Source: an uncultured Clostridium sp. (GTDB lineage Bacteria > Bacillota > Clostridia > Lachnospirales > Lachnospiraceae). Taken from it: a stretch of DNA of 64,000 nt. The stretch lies in assembly GCA_900543885.1 (NCBI GenBank), contig UQTA01000004.1, positions 1 to 64,000 of the forward strand. The letters are read 5' to 3'. Each line of letters begins with the position of its first letter. Position 1 is the stretch's first letter. The position numbers and the translations under genes are program-made. The notes under the pieces are model-generated. The model saw only the letters and a list, made by a program, of their open reading frames with translations. It was not told the origin of the DNA and ran no database searches. Shown piece after piece: positions 1 to 7,800 of the stretch.

Positions 1-1178
1 ACTACTTTCCGAAAGGGTTTATGGCAGCTTTAATGTCTTCGGTTATGGACAATGTAAGTAAGTTTTCGGAATATATCCTGACTTGCCGTCGTATGATGGG
101 TATTGCCATTCTGCCGCCGGATATTAACGAAGGAGAAAGCGGGTTCTCTGTATCAGGAGACGGCATACGCTATGGCCTTTCTGCGATCAAGAGTGTGGGA
201 AGACCGGTTGTGGATGCGATCCTGGAAGAACGGAAGAAAAATGGTATCTTCAGCTCTATGGAAGATTTTATCAACCGTATGACCAATAAAGAAGTAAACC
301 GCCGTACCATTGAAAATTTTATTAAGTCAGGAGCCATGGACTCTCTTCCTGGTACCAGAAGGCAGAAGGTTGCCGTGGCGCCGGTCTTGCTGGATAATAA
401 GGCAAGAGAACGCAAAAATGCCTGGGAAGGCCAGATGAGCCTGTTTGACCTGGTATCAGAGGAAGATAAGAAGGAATTTCAGGTATCGTTCCCGGATGTG
501 GGAGAGTATTCCAAAGAAGAACTTCTGGCTTTTGAAAAAGACATTCTGGGAGTGTATATCAGCGGCCATCCTTTGGATGATTACGAGGGACTCTGGAGAA
601 AAAATATCTCTGCCACAGCAGCTGATTTTATTGTAGATGAAGAAACAGAAGAAGCGGCAGTGAAAGATGGCATAAAGGTGGTAGTAGGCGGTCTGGTGAC
701 TGGAAAAGTGGTGAAAACCACAAGAAGCAACCAGCTGATGGCATTTATCACATTGGAAGATTTAATGGGCTCTGTGGAAGTGATCGTTTTCCCGAAAAAT
801 TATGAGGCAGACAGAGATCTGTTAACAGAGGATTCCAAAATCTTTATCAAGGGAAGAGTGTCTTTAGGTGATGAACCTGTAGGCAAACTGGTTTGTGAGC
901 AGGTGATCCCTTTTTCAAAAGTTCCAAGACAGCTGTGGCTGCAGTTTGAGGATAAAGAAACTTATCAGGCAAAAGAAGGGACTATTTTAAGCATTCTGAA
1001 AGAAAGCGAAGGCCAGGACAGTGTGGTCATCTACTTAAAGAAGGAACGGGCAAAGAAAATACTGCCGGCAAACTGGAAGGTAGAGGCTTCACGGGAGCTT
1101 CTGGAAAAACTGATCGGCCAACTTGGTGAAAATAATGTCAAAGTAGTAGAAAAAAACTTGATTAATCTGGGAAAATGA
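1..1178 (+). CDS. dnaE: DNA polymerase III alpha subunit, C-terminal part (5' truncated by window)
   Basis: The reading frame is open from the first bases (first full codon at 3, encoding YFPKGFMAAL...), so the ATG at 21 is internal and the gene begins outside the window. The visible ~390 residues match the C-terminal third of the replicative polymerase DnaE: the end of the finger region (MAALMSSVMDN, KFSEYI), a helix-hairpin-helix segment, then an OB-fold beginning near GGLVTGKVVKTTRSNQLMAF, and a C-terminal tail. The polymerase and PHP active sites lie upstream and are not visible. It is followed after 85 nt by pfkA, with no clear terminator between, so read-through is possible. This dnaE-pfkA order is, from memory, common in Clostridia. 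The family assignment is firm; DnaE rather than PolC is supported by the OB-fold at this C-terminal position. Confidence 0.95.
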   Translation, partial: YFPKGFMAALMSSVMDNVSKFSEYILTCRRMMGIAILPPDINEGESGFSVSGDGIRYGLSAIKSVGRPVVDAILEERKKNGIFSSMEDFINRMTNKEVNRRTIENFIKSGAMDSLPGTRRQKVAVAPVLLDNKARERKNAWEGQMSLFDLVSEEDKKEFQVSFPDVGEYSKEELLAFEKDILGVYISGHPLDDYEGLWRKNISATAADFIVDEETEEAAVKDGIKVVVGGLVTGKVVKTTRSNQLMAFITLEDLMGSVEVIVFPKNYEADRDLLTEDSKIFIKGRVSLGDEPVGKLVCEQVIPFSKVPRQLWLQFEDKETYQAKEGTILSILKESEGQDSVVIYLKKERAKKILPANWKVEASRELLEKLIGQLGENNVKVVEKNLINLGK

Positions 1179-1263
1179 ATTAGAATAGCGTTGTATTTAT
1201 TGACGAACAAAAGCAACGTGCATCAGAATCGGAGATGTGCTTAAAACAAGGAGGTAGATTGGT

Positions 1264-2238
1264 ATGGCAAAGTCAGTTAAAACCATTGGAGTATTAACCA
1301 GCGGAGGTGATGCTCCTGGAATGAACGCAGCCATTCGTGCGGTTGTAAGAGGTGCGATCAACAGAGGTCTGAAGGTAAAAGGTATTATGAGAGGTTATGC
1401 TGGACTTTTAGATGAAGAGATCGTGGATATGGACACAACCAGTGTATCTGATATTATTAACCGCGGCGGTACCATTCTTTATACAGCAAGATGTCTGGAA
1501 TTTACGACACCGGAAGGTCAGGAGAGAGGTGCTGAGATCTGCCGTAAGCATAACATTGACGGTATTGTAGTAATCGGCGGTGATGGCTCTTTCCGCGGCG
1601 CAGGAAAGCTTTCTGCACTGGGAATCAATACCATCGGCCTTCCTGGAACCATTGACCTGGATATTGCATGTACGGATTATACCATTGGCTTTGATACAGC
1701 TGTAAACACAGCCATGGAAGCAATTGACAAGATCCGTGATACATCTACCTCCCATGAGCGATGCAGTATTGTTGAGGTAATGGGACGTAATGCCGGTTAT
1801 ATTGCCCTGTGGTGCGGTATTGCAAACGGAGCAGAAGATATCCTTCTTCCGGAGCGCTACGACGGAGATGAGCAGGCTCTTATCAACCGTATCATTGAAA
1901 ACCGTAAGAGAGGAAAGAAGCACAATATCATCATCAATGCAGAGGGAATCGGACATTCTGGTTCCATGGCAAAACGTATTGAAGCAGCTACCGGTATTGA
2001 GACACGTGCTACTATTTTAGGTCACATGCAGCGTGGTGGTACACCTACCTGCAAGGACCGTGTATATGCTTCCATTATGGGCGCAAGAGCTGCTGAACTG
2101 CTGGCAGAAGGAAAGAGCAACCGTCTGGTAGCTTATAAGCATGGTGAGTTTGTAGATTATGATATTCAGGAAGCGCTGAATATGAAGAAGGATATCCCGG
2201 AATCTCAGTATGAGATCTCCAAGCTGCTGGCAAGATAA
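1264..2238 (+). CDS. pfkA: ATP-dependent 6-phosphofructokinase
   Basis: Cytoplasmic glycolytic kinase converting fructose 6-phosphate to fructose 1,6-bisphosphate. At 324 residues it has the length of bacterial PfkA. The N-terminal loop SGGDAPGMNA (13-22) and GGDGS (105-109) are present; Gly in GGDGS and Gly in the PGTID segment are the residues typical of ATP-users, whereas PPi-dependent enzymes carry Asp and Lys. The catalytic loop reads TIDLDIACTDYTIGFDTA rather than the usual TIDNDIPGTD..., keeping both catalytic Asp residues but replacing Asn by Leu, and the later MGRDAG reads MGRNAG. A ribosome site (AAGGAGG) lies before ATG 1264. It is probably co-transcribed with dnaE or driven from within the 85-nt gap. 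The function is secure; the active-site variation is unusual. Confidence 0.95.
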   Translation: MAKSVKTIGVLTSGGDAPGMNAAIRAVVRGAINRGLKVKGIMRGYAGLLDEEIVDMDTTSVSDIINRGGTILYTARCLEFTTPEGQERGAEICRKHNIDGIVVIGGDGSFRGAGKLSALGINTIGLPGTIDLDIACTDYTIGFDTAVNTAMEAIDKIRDTSTSHERCSIVEVMGRNAGYIALWCGIANGAEDILLPERYDGDEQALINRIIENRKRGKKHNIIINAEGIGHSGSMAKRIEAATGIETRATILGHMQRGGTPTCKDRVYASIMGARAAELLAEGKSNRLVAYKHGEFVDYDIQEALNMKKDIPESQYEISKLLAR

Positions 2239-2335
2239 GGGATGCAGCCTGATTTTGCGAATGCTGTTTGACCGTTGCTGTGCATGCAGCGAATGGACAG
2301 TTACGTTTGGTTTTCGCAGTTTATGATAAGGATAT

Positions 2336-2376
2336 AAAGTCCGCCGTTACCGGCATTTGCCGGTGCAGCGGACTTT
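2336..2376 (+). terminator. Hairpin downstream of pfkA, probable terminator
   Basis: A nested stem-loop: AAAGTCCGC (2336-2344) pairs with GCGGACTTT (2368-2376), with an inner ACCGGC/GCCGGT stem (2349-2354/2359-2364). Only three T follow inside the stem end (CTTTCATG), so termination may be partial. The rest of the 2239-2462 gap has no gene that I can see; it also holds one copy of a repeated 14-mer at 2394. Confidence 0.55.
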
Positions 2377-2393
2377 CATGTGTATAGAAAAGC

Positions 2394-2407
2394 GATGCAA
2401 GGCTGAA
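2394..2407 (+). repeat. Dispersed leader motif GATGCAAGGCTGAA, copy 1
   Basis: Exact 14-nt match to copies at 29454 and 57060. The similarity to the third copy continues loosely (AACTATAGCAGAAAA against AACAACAGCAATAAA). It lies 55 nt upstream of the small unknown gene at 2463, just after the pfkA hairpin. Chance of three exact intergenic copies in 64 kb is very small. Confidence 0.6.
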
Positions 2408-2462
2408 CTATAGCAGAAAAGCAAAGGGGTAATGAGGATTTTAACAGAAAGGATGAGAAAAT

Positions 2463-2849
2463 ATGACAGATAAAGTGGTGCTTTGTGGAGCTAATTCCTA
2501 TGAGCAGAAATACTATTTCAACGAAGAGTTCCAGTCTCTGCCTCAGTCTGTAAAAGACGAACTGCACATTATGTGCGTTCTTTTTACAGAAGATGTAGGC
2601 GGGATCCTTACTATGGAATATGATGAAAAAGGAAATCTGGATTTTCAGGTTATTTCTGAAGAAGGAGATTATCTTTTTGACGAGATCGGAAGTGTCCTTA
2701 AGATCAAGGAATATCAGGAAACGAAAAAAGAACTGTTAGAGGCTTTGGAGCTTTATTACAGGACTTTCTTTCTGGGAGAAAATGTAGACTGGGAAGAAGA
2801 AAAGGAAAGTCAGGAAGACGAAAATAAGGGAGAAGCAGATGAAATTTAG
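2463..2849 (+). CDS. Small acidic conserved hypothetical protein (DUF6145-like)
   Basis: A 128-residue soluble protein with no signal peptide or membrane segment. It begins MTDKVVLCGANSYEQKYYF and has an acidic Glu/Asp-rich tail. I recall a Lachnospiraceae family (DUF6145) with this N-terminus next to dusB, but the number is from memory and cannot be checked here. The start has an AAAGGATGAG ribosome site 9 nt upstream. Its 3' end overlaps dusB by 11 nt, so the two are translationally coupled, hinting at a role tied to tRNA modification or simply shared expression. No catalytic motif is recognised and I assign no function. Confidence 0.75.
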   Translation: MTDKVVLCGANSYEQKYYFNEEFQSLPQSVKDELHIMCVLFTEDVGGILTMEYDEKGNLDFQVISEEGDYLFDEIGSVLKIKEYQETKKELLEALELYYRTFFLGENVDWEEEKESQEDENKGEADEI

Positions 2850-3807
2850 GATCGGTGATACCCTTTTAGATAATAATGTATTCCTGGCGCCGATGGCAGG
2901 TGTTACAGATCTGCCCTTCCGCCTGCTTTGCAGAGAGCAGGGGGCTGGAATGTCAGTGACGGAAATGGTCAGTGCCAAGGCTATTTTATACAAAAATAAG
3001 AACACAAAAGAGCTTCTGGCAGTAGATCCAAAAGAAGGACCAGTGTCGGTACAGCTGTTTGGTTCAGATCCTCAGATCATGGCGGATATTGCAGCTCAGA
3101 TCGAAGATGGCCCTTATGTGGCCATTGATGTAAATATGGGATGCCCGGTACCAAAGATCGTCAATAACCATGAGGGTTCTGCTTTAATGAAAGATCCGGA
3201 TCAGGCAGAAAAGGTGCTGACGGCTATGGTAAAGGCAGTGAAAAAGCCGGTAACTGTAAAATTCCGAAAAGGCTTTAACGACCAGAGCATTAATGCGGTG
3301 GAATTTGCAAAAATGGCAGAAAGCTGCGGTGTGGCGGCAGTGGCAGTTCACGGGCGAACCAGGGAACAGTATTATTCCGGAAAAGCAGACTGGGATATTA
3401 TCCGTCAGGTGAAAGAAGCAGTGAAGATCCCGGTGATTGGAAATGGAGATGTGTTTACTCCGGAAGATGCTAAAAGACTTTTTGAGGAAACCGGCTGTGA
3501 CGGCATCATGGTAGGCAGAGGAGCCAAGGGAAATCCATGGATCTTTAAACGGATCACCCATTATCTGGAAACAGGAGAACTTCTTCCTGGTCCTACCCTA
3601 ATGGAAGTACGGGATATGATCCTGCGCCATGGAAAGATGCTTACAGAGTACAAAGGTGAGATGATCGCTATGCGGGAAATGCGCAGCCATATGGCATGGT
3701 ATACCAAAGGAATGCGCAATTCTGCAGCATTGCGCTGTGAGATCAATCAGGTGGAGACGCTGGAGGGACTGGCAGAGCTTTTAGAAAAGCGGATGGAAGT
3801 GGAATAA
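2839..3807 (+). CDS. dusB: tRNA-dihydrouridine synthase
   Basis: FMN-dependent reductase that converts uridine in the tRNA D-loop to dihydrouridine. The 322-residue protein shows the Dus TIM-barrel signatures: LAPMAGVTD near residue 17, the DVNMGCPVPK motif with catalytic Cys102, KFRKGF and AVHGRTREQ for tRNA/FMN contacts, and a phosphate-binding GNGDV and MVGRGAKGNPW at the end of the barrel. A helical domain follows. It overlaps the preceding small gene by 11 nt. The Firmicutes genes are usually named dusB. It is followed by a long palindromic element, so transcription of the pfkA-dusB block likely ends there. Confidence 0.95.
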   Translation: MKFRIGDTLLDNNVFLAPMAGVTDLPFRLLCREQGAGMSVTEMVSAKAILYKNKNTKELLAVDPKEGPVSVQLFGSDPQIMADIAAQIEDGPYVAIDVNMGCPVPKIVNNHEGSALMKDPDQAEKVLTAMVKAVKKPVTVKFRKGFNDQSINAVEFAKMAESCGVAAVAVHGRTREQYYSGKADWDIIRQVKEAVKIPVIGNGDVFTPEDAKRLFEETGCDGIMVGRGAKGNPWIFKRITHYLETGELLPGPTLMEVRDMILRHGKMLTEYKGEMIAMREMRSHMAWYTKGMRNSAALRCEINQVETLEGLAELLEKRMEVE

Positions 3808-3813
3808 AGAAGA

Positions 3814-3997
3814 AAAGGGGCTGTTGCAAAATGCAGCAGCGCTTTTCTGCTATCCAGTTGTTCTGCCTCTTCGAGACATCTGTGCGGGCAGAGCGGACTT
3901 TGGTCCGAACTGAACGCACAGATGTAACGAGAAGCTGTGCAGACAACGGATGCAGAAAAATAGAGGCTGTATTTTGCAACAGCCCCTTTCTTTTTTT
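3814..3997 (+). repeat. 176-nt imperfect palindrome ending in T8 (MITE-like element or elaborate terminator)
   Basis: The outer arms AAAGGGGCTGTTGCAAAAT (3814-3832) and ATTTTGCAACAGCCCCTTT (3971-3989) are a perfect 19-bp inverted repeat. Inside, TTTTCTGC(T)ATCC pairs with GGATGCAGAAAA, GTTGT(T)CTGC with GCAGACAAC, ACATCTGTGCG (3876-3886) with CGCACAGATGT (3914-3924), and CGGAC with GTCCG at the tip. The whole unit therefore folds into one long hairpin, followed by eight T. It contains no ORF of note. It terminates dusB transcription, but its length and nested symmetry resemble a miniature inverted-repeat element; the target-site duplication is not clear. Confidence 0.6.
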
Positions 3998-4067
3998 TCT
4001 GCTATAGTGGTTAGTGCGAACTTACTCACACGTGACTTTGAGCGAACATACATATTTAGGAGGTTTT

Positions 4068-4970
4068 ATGGAATTACGGCAGCTGGAATATTTTATAATA
4101 ACTTGTGAAAAGGGCAGCTTTAATCAGGCTGCGGAATGCCTTTATACGACACAGCCAAATGTCAGTAAAGTTATCAGTTCCCTGGAAAAGGAATTAGGAC
4201 GTCCGCTTTTTGAGCGCAGCAGCCGCGGTATCCGAATTACGCCATATGGAGAAGTAGTACGGGAATATGCCCATAATATCCTTCATAATGTTCGTCTGAT
4301 TGATTCATTGAGTGATCACAATCAGGGAAAAAAGTTCAGTCTTGCAACTTATCCAAGCAACATGATTTCTAATCTTCTCACCGATTTCTATAAAGAGATG
4401 GGTAATACTTATGTTGTGGAACACTTGGAAGGAACGGTGGAAGAAATCAGTAACCGGGTGGCGCAGGGGCTTTCTGAGATTGGGATTGTCTATATTGCGA
4501 AGAAACAGCTGAGCCAGTTTCAGCATATCCTTTCTCATAAAAAACTAAAATTTACTCCATTGGATGAAAAAGAAGCTTGTGTTTATGTTGGTCCTTATCA
4601 TCCGCGCTATCATGATGAAAGTATCGATTTTCAGGATCTTTCTACTCTTTCGTTTGTTTGTGGGGTTCGGGATTTTTTCTCAGTAGAGCATCATTTAAGT
4701 CATGTCAGCCTTGGCGCTATCAGTACAAAACAGCTTCATTATTCTGTCTATACCAATAGCGATCATCTGACGATTAATTTGCTGATGAATACAGATGTAT
4801 GCAGCCTTGGAATTAATTTTCTTCATGACCGTTATCGGCAGTATGATATACAGCAGCTTAGGATCAATAACTGCGAACCATTTCTTCTTATTGGTTATAT
4901 TTGCCCGGAAAATGGAAAAATAAGTGAGGCATCCAGCTGGTTTATCCAGCATTTTCAGGCAATTTTATAA
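4068..4970 (+). CDS. LysR-family transcriptional regulator
   Basis: A 300-residue LysR-type regulator: N-terminal winged helix-turn-helix (MELRQLEYFIITCEKGSFNQAAECLYTTQPNVS..., residues 1-60) and a C-terminal co-inducer-binding domain of two periplasmic-binding-like lobes. The start at 4068 is chosen because AGGAGG sits 7 nt upstream; an in-frame ATG at 4014 would lie in untranslated sequence. It is 142 nt upstream of, and in the same direction as, the nikA-like operon, so it is the obvious candidate regulator. LysR control differs from NikR control of classical nickel importers. The effector is unknown. Confidence 0.9.
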   Translation: MELRQLEYFIITCEKGSFNQAAECLYTTQPNVSKVISSLEKELGRPLFERSSRGIRITPYGEVVREYAHNILHNVRLIDSLSDHNQGKKFSLATYPSNMISNLLTDFYKEMGNTYVVEHLEGTVEEISNRVAQGLSEIGIVYIAKKQLSQFQHILSHKKLKFTPLDEKEACVYVGPYHPRYHDESIDFQDLSTLSFVCGVRDFFSVEHHLSHVSLGAISTKQLHYSVYTNSDHLTINLLMNTDVCSLGINFLHDRYRQYDIQQLRINNCEPFLLIGYICPENGKISEASSWFIQHFQAIL

Positions 4971-5041
4971 GATTGTTATAACGTTTTGGAATAACTAAGC
5001 CCCTCCAAATTCATTAGTAGTAAGTTATGACTAACCTGTGT

Positions 5042-5047
5042 TATACT
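5042..5047 (+). promoter_or_regulatory. Probable activator-dependent -10 box for the nik-like operon
   Basis: TATACT at 5042-5047 is a good -10 box, but the position 17 nt upstream (AGTAAG) does not resemble TTGACA. This is the pattern of a promoter that needs an activator such as the upstream LysR protein. Short symmetrical sequences (GTTATAAC near 4976; AGTTATGACTAAC near 5023) could be binding sites, though none is decisive. Confidence 0.4.
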
Positions 5048-5112
5048 GTTTTTCGTTCCAATGACAGGAACAGAAAATAATGATCGATATGTTACACAGG
5101 AGGAAACTGATT

Positions 5113-6741
5113 ATGAAAAAAAGATGGGGCACATTGCTTCTTGCAGGTCTCTTAGGTACCGCTGTATTAAGCGGCTGCGGTTCATCCGCTTCTGATTCTG
5201 CAGAGGAAACTGCAGCGGATTCTGCGGCTGCAGAAACAAAAGCTGCGGCGGACACAAAAAAAGAAGATCTGATCTTTGTAAACTACCGCGATATACGCGA
5301 TCTGAATCCACATTTATATGCGGGAGAAATGTACGCACAGGAAATGCTGTACGAGGGTCTTGTTAACATTACTGCAGATGGTTTTGAAGGCTGTCTGGCT
5401 GAGAGCTGGGATGTTAGCGAAGACGGCAAAATTTATACATTTCATATCCGTCCGGGAGTCACATTCTCCGATGGCGAGAAATGTGATGCCTATGCGATCA
5501 AAGAAAACTTTGACGCGATCTTAGAAAATAAAGATCGTCACACCTGGCTGGAGATGATGCATTTATTGGTTGGTGTAAACGCTCCTGATGAAAATACATT
5601 TGTTATTGAGCTGTCTGAGCCTTATTATCCGCTTTTAACAGAGCTTGGTGTTACCAGACCGTTTGCAATGATTTCTCCGAAAGCTATGAAAGATGGAAGC
5701 ACCAAAGATGGGGTAGAAGCCTACATTGGAACAGGTCCGTATGTTTTAGACGAGTTTGTAACGGATGAGTATGCAATTTTCAAGGCGAACCCGACTTACT
5801 GGGGTGAACAGCCAGATATCAAGACGATTACAGTTAAGGTTATCCCGGATAATCAGACTCGTATTCTGGCATTGGAAAAAGGTGAGATCGATATGATCTT
5901 TGGAAAAAATATGATCGATGCAGACGCGATCAATCAGTATTTGAACAACGATAAGTTTACGGTAGAACTTTCTGACCCTACTTCTACCAGACAGATCGTT
6001 TTGAATACTTCCTCTGATATTCTTGCGGAGAAGGAGGTTCGTATTGCTCTTCAACACGCAACCAACAAGCAGAATATCTCTGATGGTATTTTTTATGGCT
6101 TAGAGAAACCGGCAGACACTTTGTTTGCTTCTACAGTACCGTATTGTGACATTGATCTGGTGCCTTATGAATATGATCTGACTTTGGCAGGACAGATCCT
6201 GGATGAGGCTGGCTGGAAAATGGGTTCCGGAAATATCCGTGAAAAGGAAGGAAAACAGTTAAATATCGACCTGCTTTACAACAGTGACAGTGTAACAGAA
6301 AAATCAATAGCCGAGTATTTGCAGAGTGAATATCAGACAATTGGAGTAGCATTAAATATTCATGGTGAGGAGGAGCAGTCTTATCGTGATAACATGAAGG
6401 CTGGTAACTTTGATATGGTATTTAATATCTGCTGGGGAACACCGTATGATCCGCAATCTTCTCTTGCAGCAATGCGGGCTCCTGTATATGGAGATTATGC
6501 AGCACAGCTTGGCCTTGATGATAAAGCAGAGATAGATGCTGCTATTACAGAAATCCTGATCACAACAGACGAAGGAAGACGGCAGGAACTTTATACTTAT
6601 GTTTTAAATCATCTTCATGAAGATGCTGTCTATATTCCGTTGACTTATGAGTGCAACAAAGCAATCTATCGTTCTGACATGAAGGGATTCCACTTCACTC
6701 AGACGCAGTATGAGGTTCCGTTCCAGGATTTTTCGTTCTAA
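5113..6741 (+). CDS. nikA: NikA-like ABC transporter substrate-binding lipoprotein (SBP_bac_5)
   Basis: A 542-residue lipoprotein with signal peptide and lipobox LSGC (Cys22), anchored outside the membrane to feed the permease pair NikBC. Compared with E. coli NikA recalled from memory, similarity is high throughout: LNPHLY, YEGLV, W(D/T)..SEDGK.YTF, RH.WLE, RPF..I.P, IGTGP, YWGE.P.IK.IT, DTLFA, EEQSYR and WGTPYDP. The Arg/Trp pocket residues equivalent to Arg97, Trp100, Arg137, Trp398 and Tyr402 are kept (Trp441 and Tyr445 here), but the residue equivalent to the metal-ligand His416 is Tyr459. Start 5113 has GGAGG upstream; the ATG at 5080 does not. Metal-chelate, metallophore or peptide are all possible ligands. 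Confidence 0.85.
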   Translation: MKKRWGTLLLAGLLGTAVLSGCGSSASDSAEETAADSAAAETKAAADTKKEDLIFVNYRDIRDLNPHLYAGEMYAQEMLYEGLVNITADGFEGCLAESWDVSEDGKIYTFHIRPGVTFSDGEKCDAYAIKENFDAILENKDRHTWLEMMHLLVGVNAPDENTFVIELSEPYYPLLTELGVTRPFAMISPKAMKDGSTKDGVEAYIGTGPYVLDEFVTDEYAIFKANPTYWGEQPDIKTITVKVIPDNQTRILALEKGEIDMIFGKNMIDADAINQYLNNDKFTVELSDPTSTRQIVLNTSSDILAEKEVRIALQHATNKQNISDGIFYGLEKPADTLFASTVPYCDIDLVPYEYDLTLAGQILDEAGWKMGSGNIREKEGKQLNIDLLYNSDSVTEKSIAEYLQSEYQTIGVALNIHGEEEQSYRDNMKAGNFDMVFNICWGTPYDPQSSLAAMRAPVYGDYAAQLGLDDKAEIDAAITEILITTDEGRRQELYTYVLNHLHEDAVYIPLTYECNKAIYRSDMKGFHFTQTQYEVPFQDFSF

Positions 6742-6803
6742 GACGGACAAAAACGGCTGCGGTTCTTATGCATGCCGGGTAACGGAATCGTGCTGAAATA
6801 CCA

Positions 6804-6837
6804 AAACAAAGCCGTCTCTTTTGAGGCGGCTTTGTTT
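6804..6837 (+). promoter_or_regulatory. Strong intercistronic stem-loop between nikA and nikB
   Basis: AAACAAAGCCGTCTC (6804-6818) pairs with GAGGCGGCTTTGTTT (6823-6837) through 15 pairs (one G-U) around a TTTT tetraloop. It ends 6 nt before the nikB ribosome site and has no long T-run. It likely protects the 3' end of the nikA message or attenuates downstream expression, so the binding protein exceeds the permease. Confidence 0.7.
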
Positions 6838-6855
6838 CTCAATGGAGGTAATCAT

Positions 6856-7797
6856 TTGAAACCATATATTATTAAGCGGGCGTTATCTGCAATTCCGCTT
6901 TTACTTATTATATCTTTTGTATGTTTTGTATTTATCAATCTGATCCCGTCAGATCCGGCTGAAGTTGCACTGCGCGTTCGGCAGGTCCCGATCATCACAG
7001 AAGATGCCATTGCCCAGGTTCGGGCAGAATTAGGTCTCGATAAGCCTTATCTGGTACGTTATTTTACATGGGTATTGAATTGCTTAAAAGGGGATTTTGG
7101 CATCAGTTATGTTAATCCGGCCCGTACAGTGTCTGGAGAACTGCTTCGCTGTATGCCGGCTACTTTGCAGCTGGCAGGTGCGTCTCTGTTGATGGTGATC
7201 ATTTTAAGCTTGCCCATTGGTTTTTTGTGTGCAGTATACAAAGATGGCTGGTTTGACCGGATCATGAGATGCATTGTTTTTATGACCACAGCTATGCCTG
7301 CTTATTGGGTCGGGCTGCTTATGATGTGGCTGGTTTCTATTAAACTGGATCTTTTGCCAACCAGTGGAAATGGAAGCTGGAAACATTTGATCCTGCCTGC
7401 TTTTACGGTGTCTTTGAGTTATATTTCCACGTATATCCGCTTGATCCGCAATAATATGCTGGAAAATATGAAACAGGATTATGTGCTTTATGCCAATGTG
7501 CGCGGACTTTCTCAAAAAACGATCTTGATCAGGCATATACTGAAAAATTCTATGCACACCTGTATTGTAGCAATTGGTATGAGTATACCGCAGCTGATTT
7601 CAGGAACGATCGTTGTAGAAAATGTGTTTGCATGGCCAGGACTAGGTACACTTTGCATCAGTTCCATTTTTAATCGGGATTATCCTGTGATCCAGACTTA
7701 CGTGCTTTTGATCGGTGTGCTGTTTGTTGTATTTAATTTGCTGTTTGATATTTTGCAGACGATCTCAGATCCGCGTATGAGAAAGGAGAGCCATTAA
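6856..7797 (+). CDS. nikB: NikB-like ABC transporter permease
   Basis: A 313-residue inner-membrane permease of the DppB/OppB/NikB type: N-terminal membrane segment (IIKRALSAIPLLLIISFVCF), a periplasmic loop, then five further hydrophobic segments in the binding-protein-dependent transport domain. The ATPase-contact EAA-type region is ANVRGLSQKTILIRHILKNS. The start is assigned to TTG 6856, with GGAGG (6844-6848) seven nt upstream; in-frame codons upstream would run through the strong hairpin at 6804-6837. Three bases separate its stop from nikC. It forms a heterodimer with NikC. Confidence 0.88.
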   Translation: MKPYIIKRALSAIPLLLIISFVCFVFINLIPSDPAEVALRVRQVPIITEDAIAQVRAELGLDKPYLVRYFTWVLNCLKGDFGISYVNPARTVSGELLRCMPATLQLAGASLLMVIILSLPIGFLCAVYKDGWFDRIMRCIVFMTTAMPAYWVGLLMMWLVSIKLDLLPTSGNGSWKHLILPAFTVSLSYISTYIRLIRNNMLENMKQDYVLYANVRGLSQKTILIRHILKNSMHTCIVAIGMSIPQLISGTIVVENVFAWPGLGTLCISSIFNRDYPVIQTYVLLIGVLFVVFNLLFDILQTISDPRMRKESH

Positions 7798-7800
7798 ATT

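Noticed and set aside
1408..1956. 182-codon antisense ORF within pfkA
   Set aside because: Complement of a well-conserved gene; no independent support.
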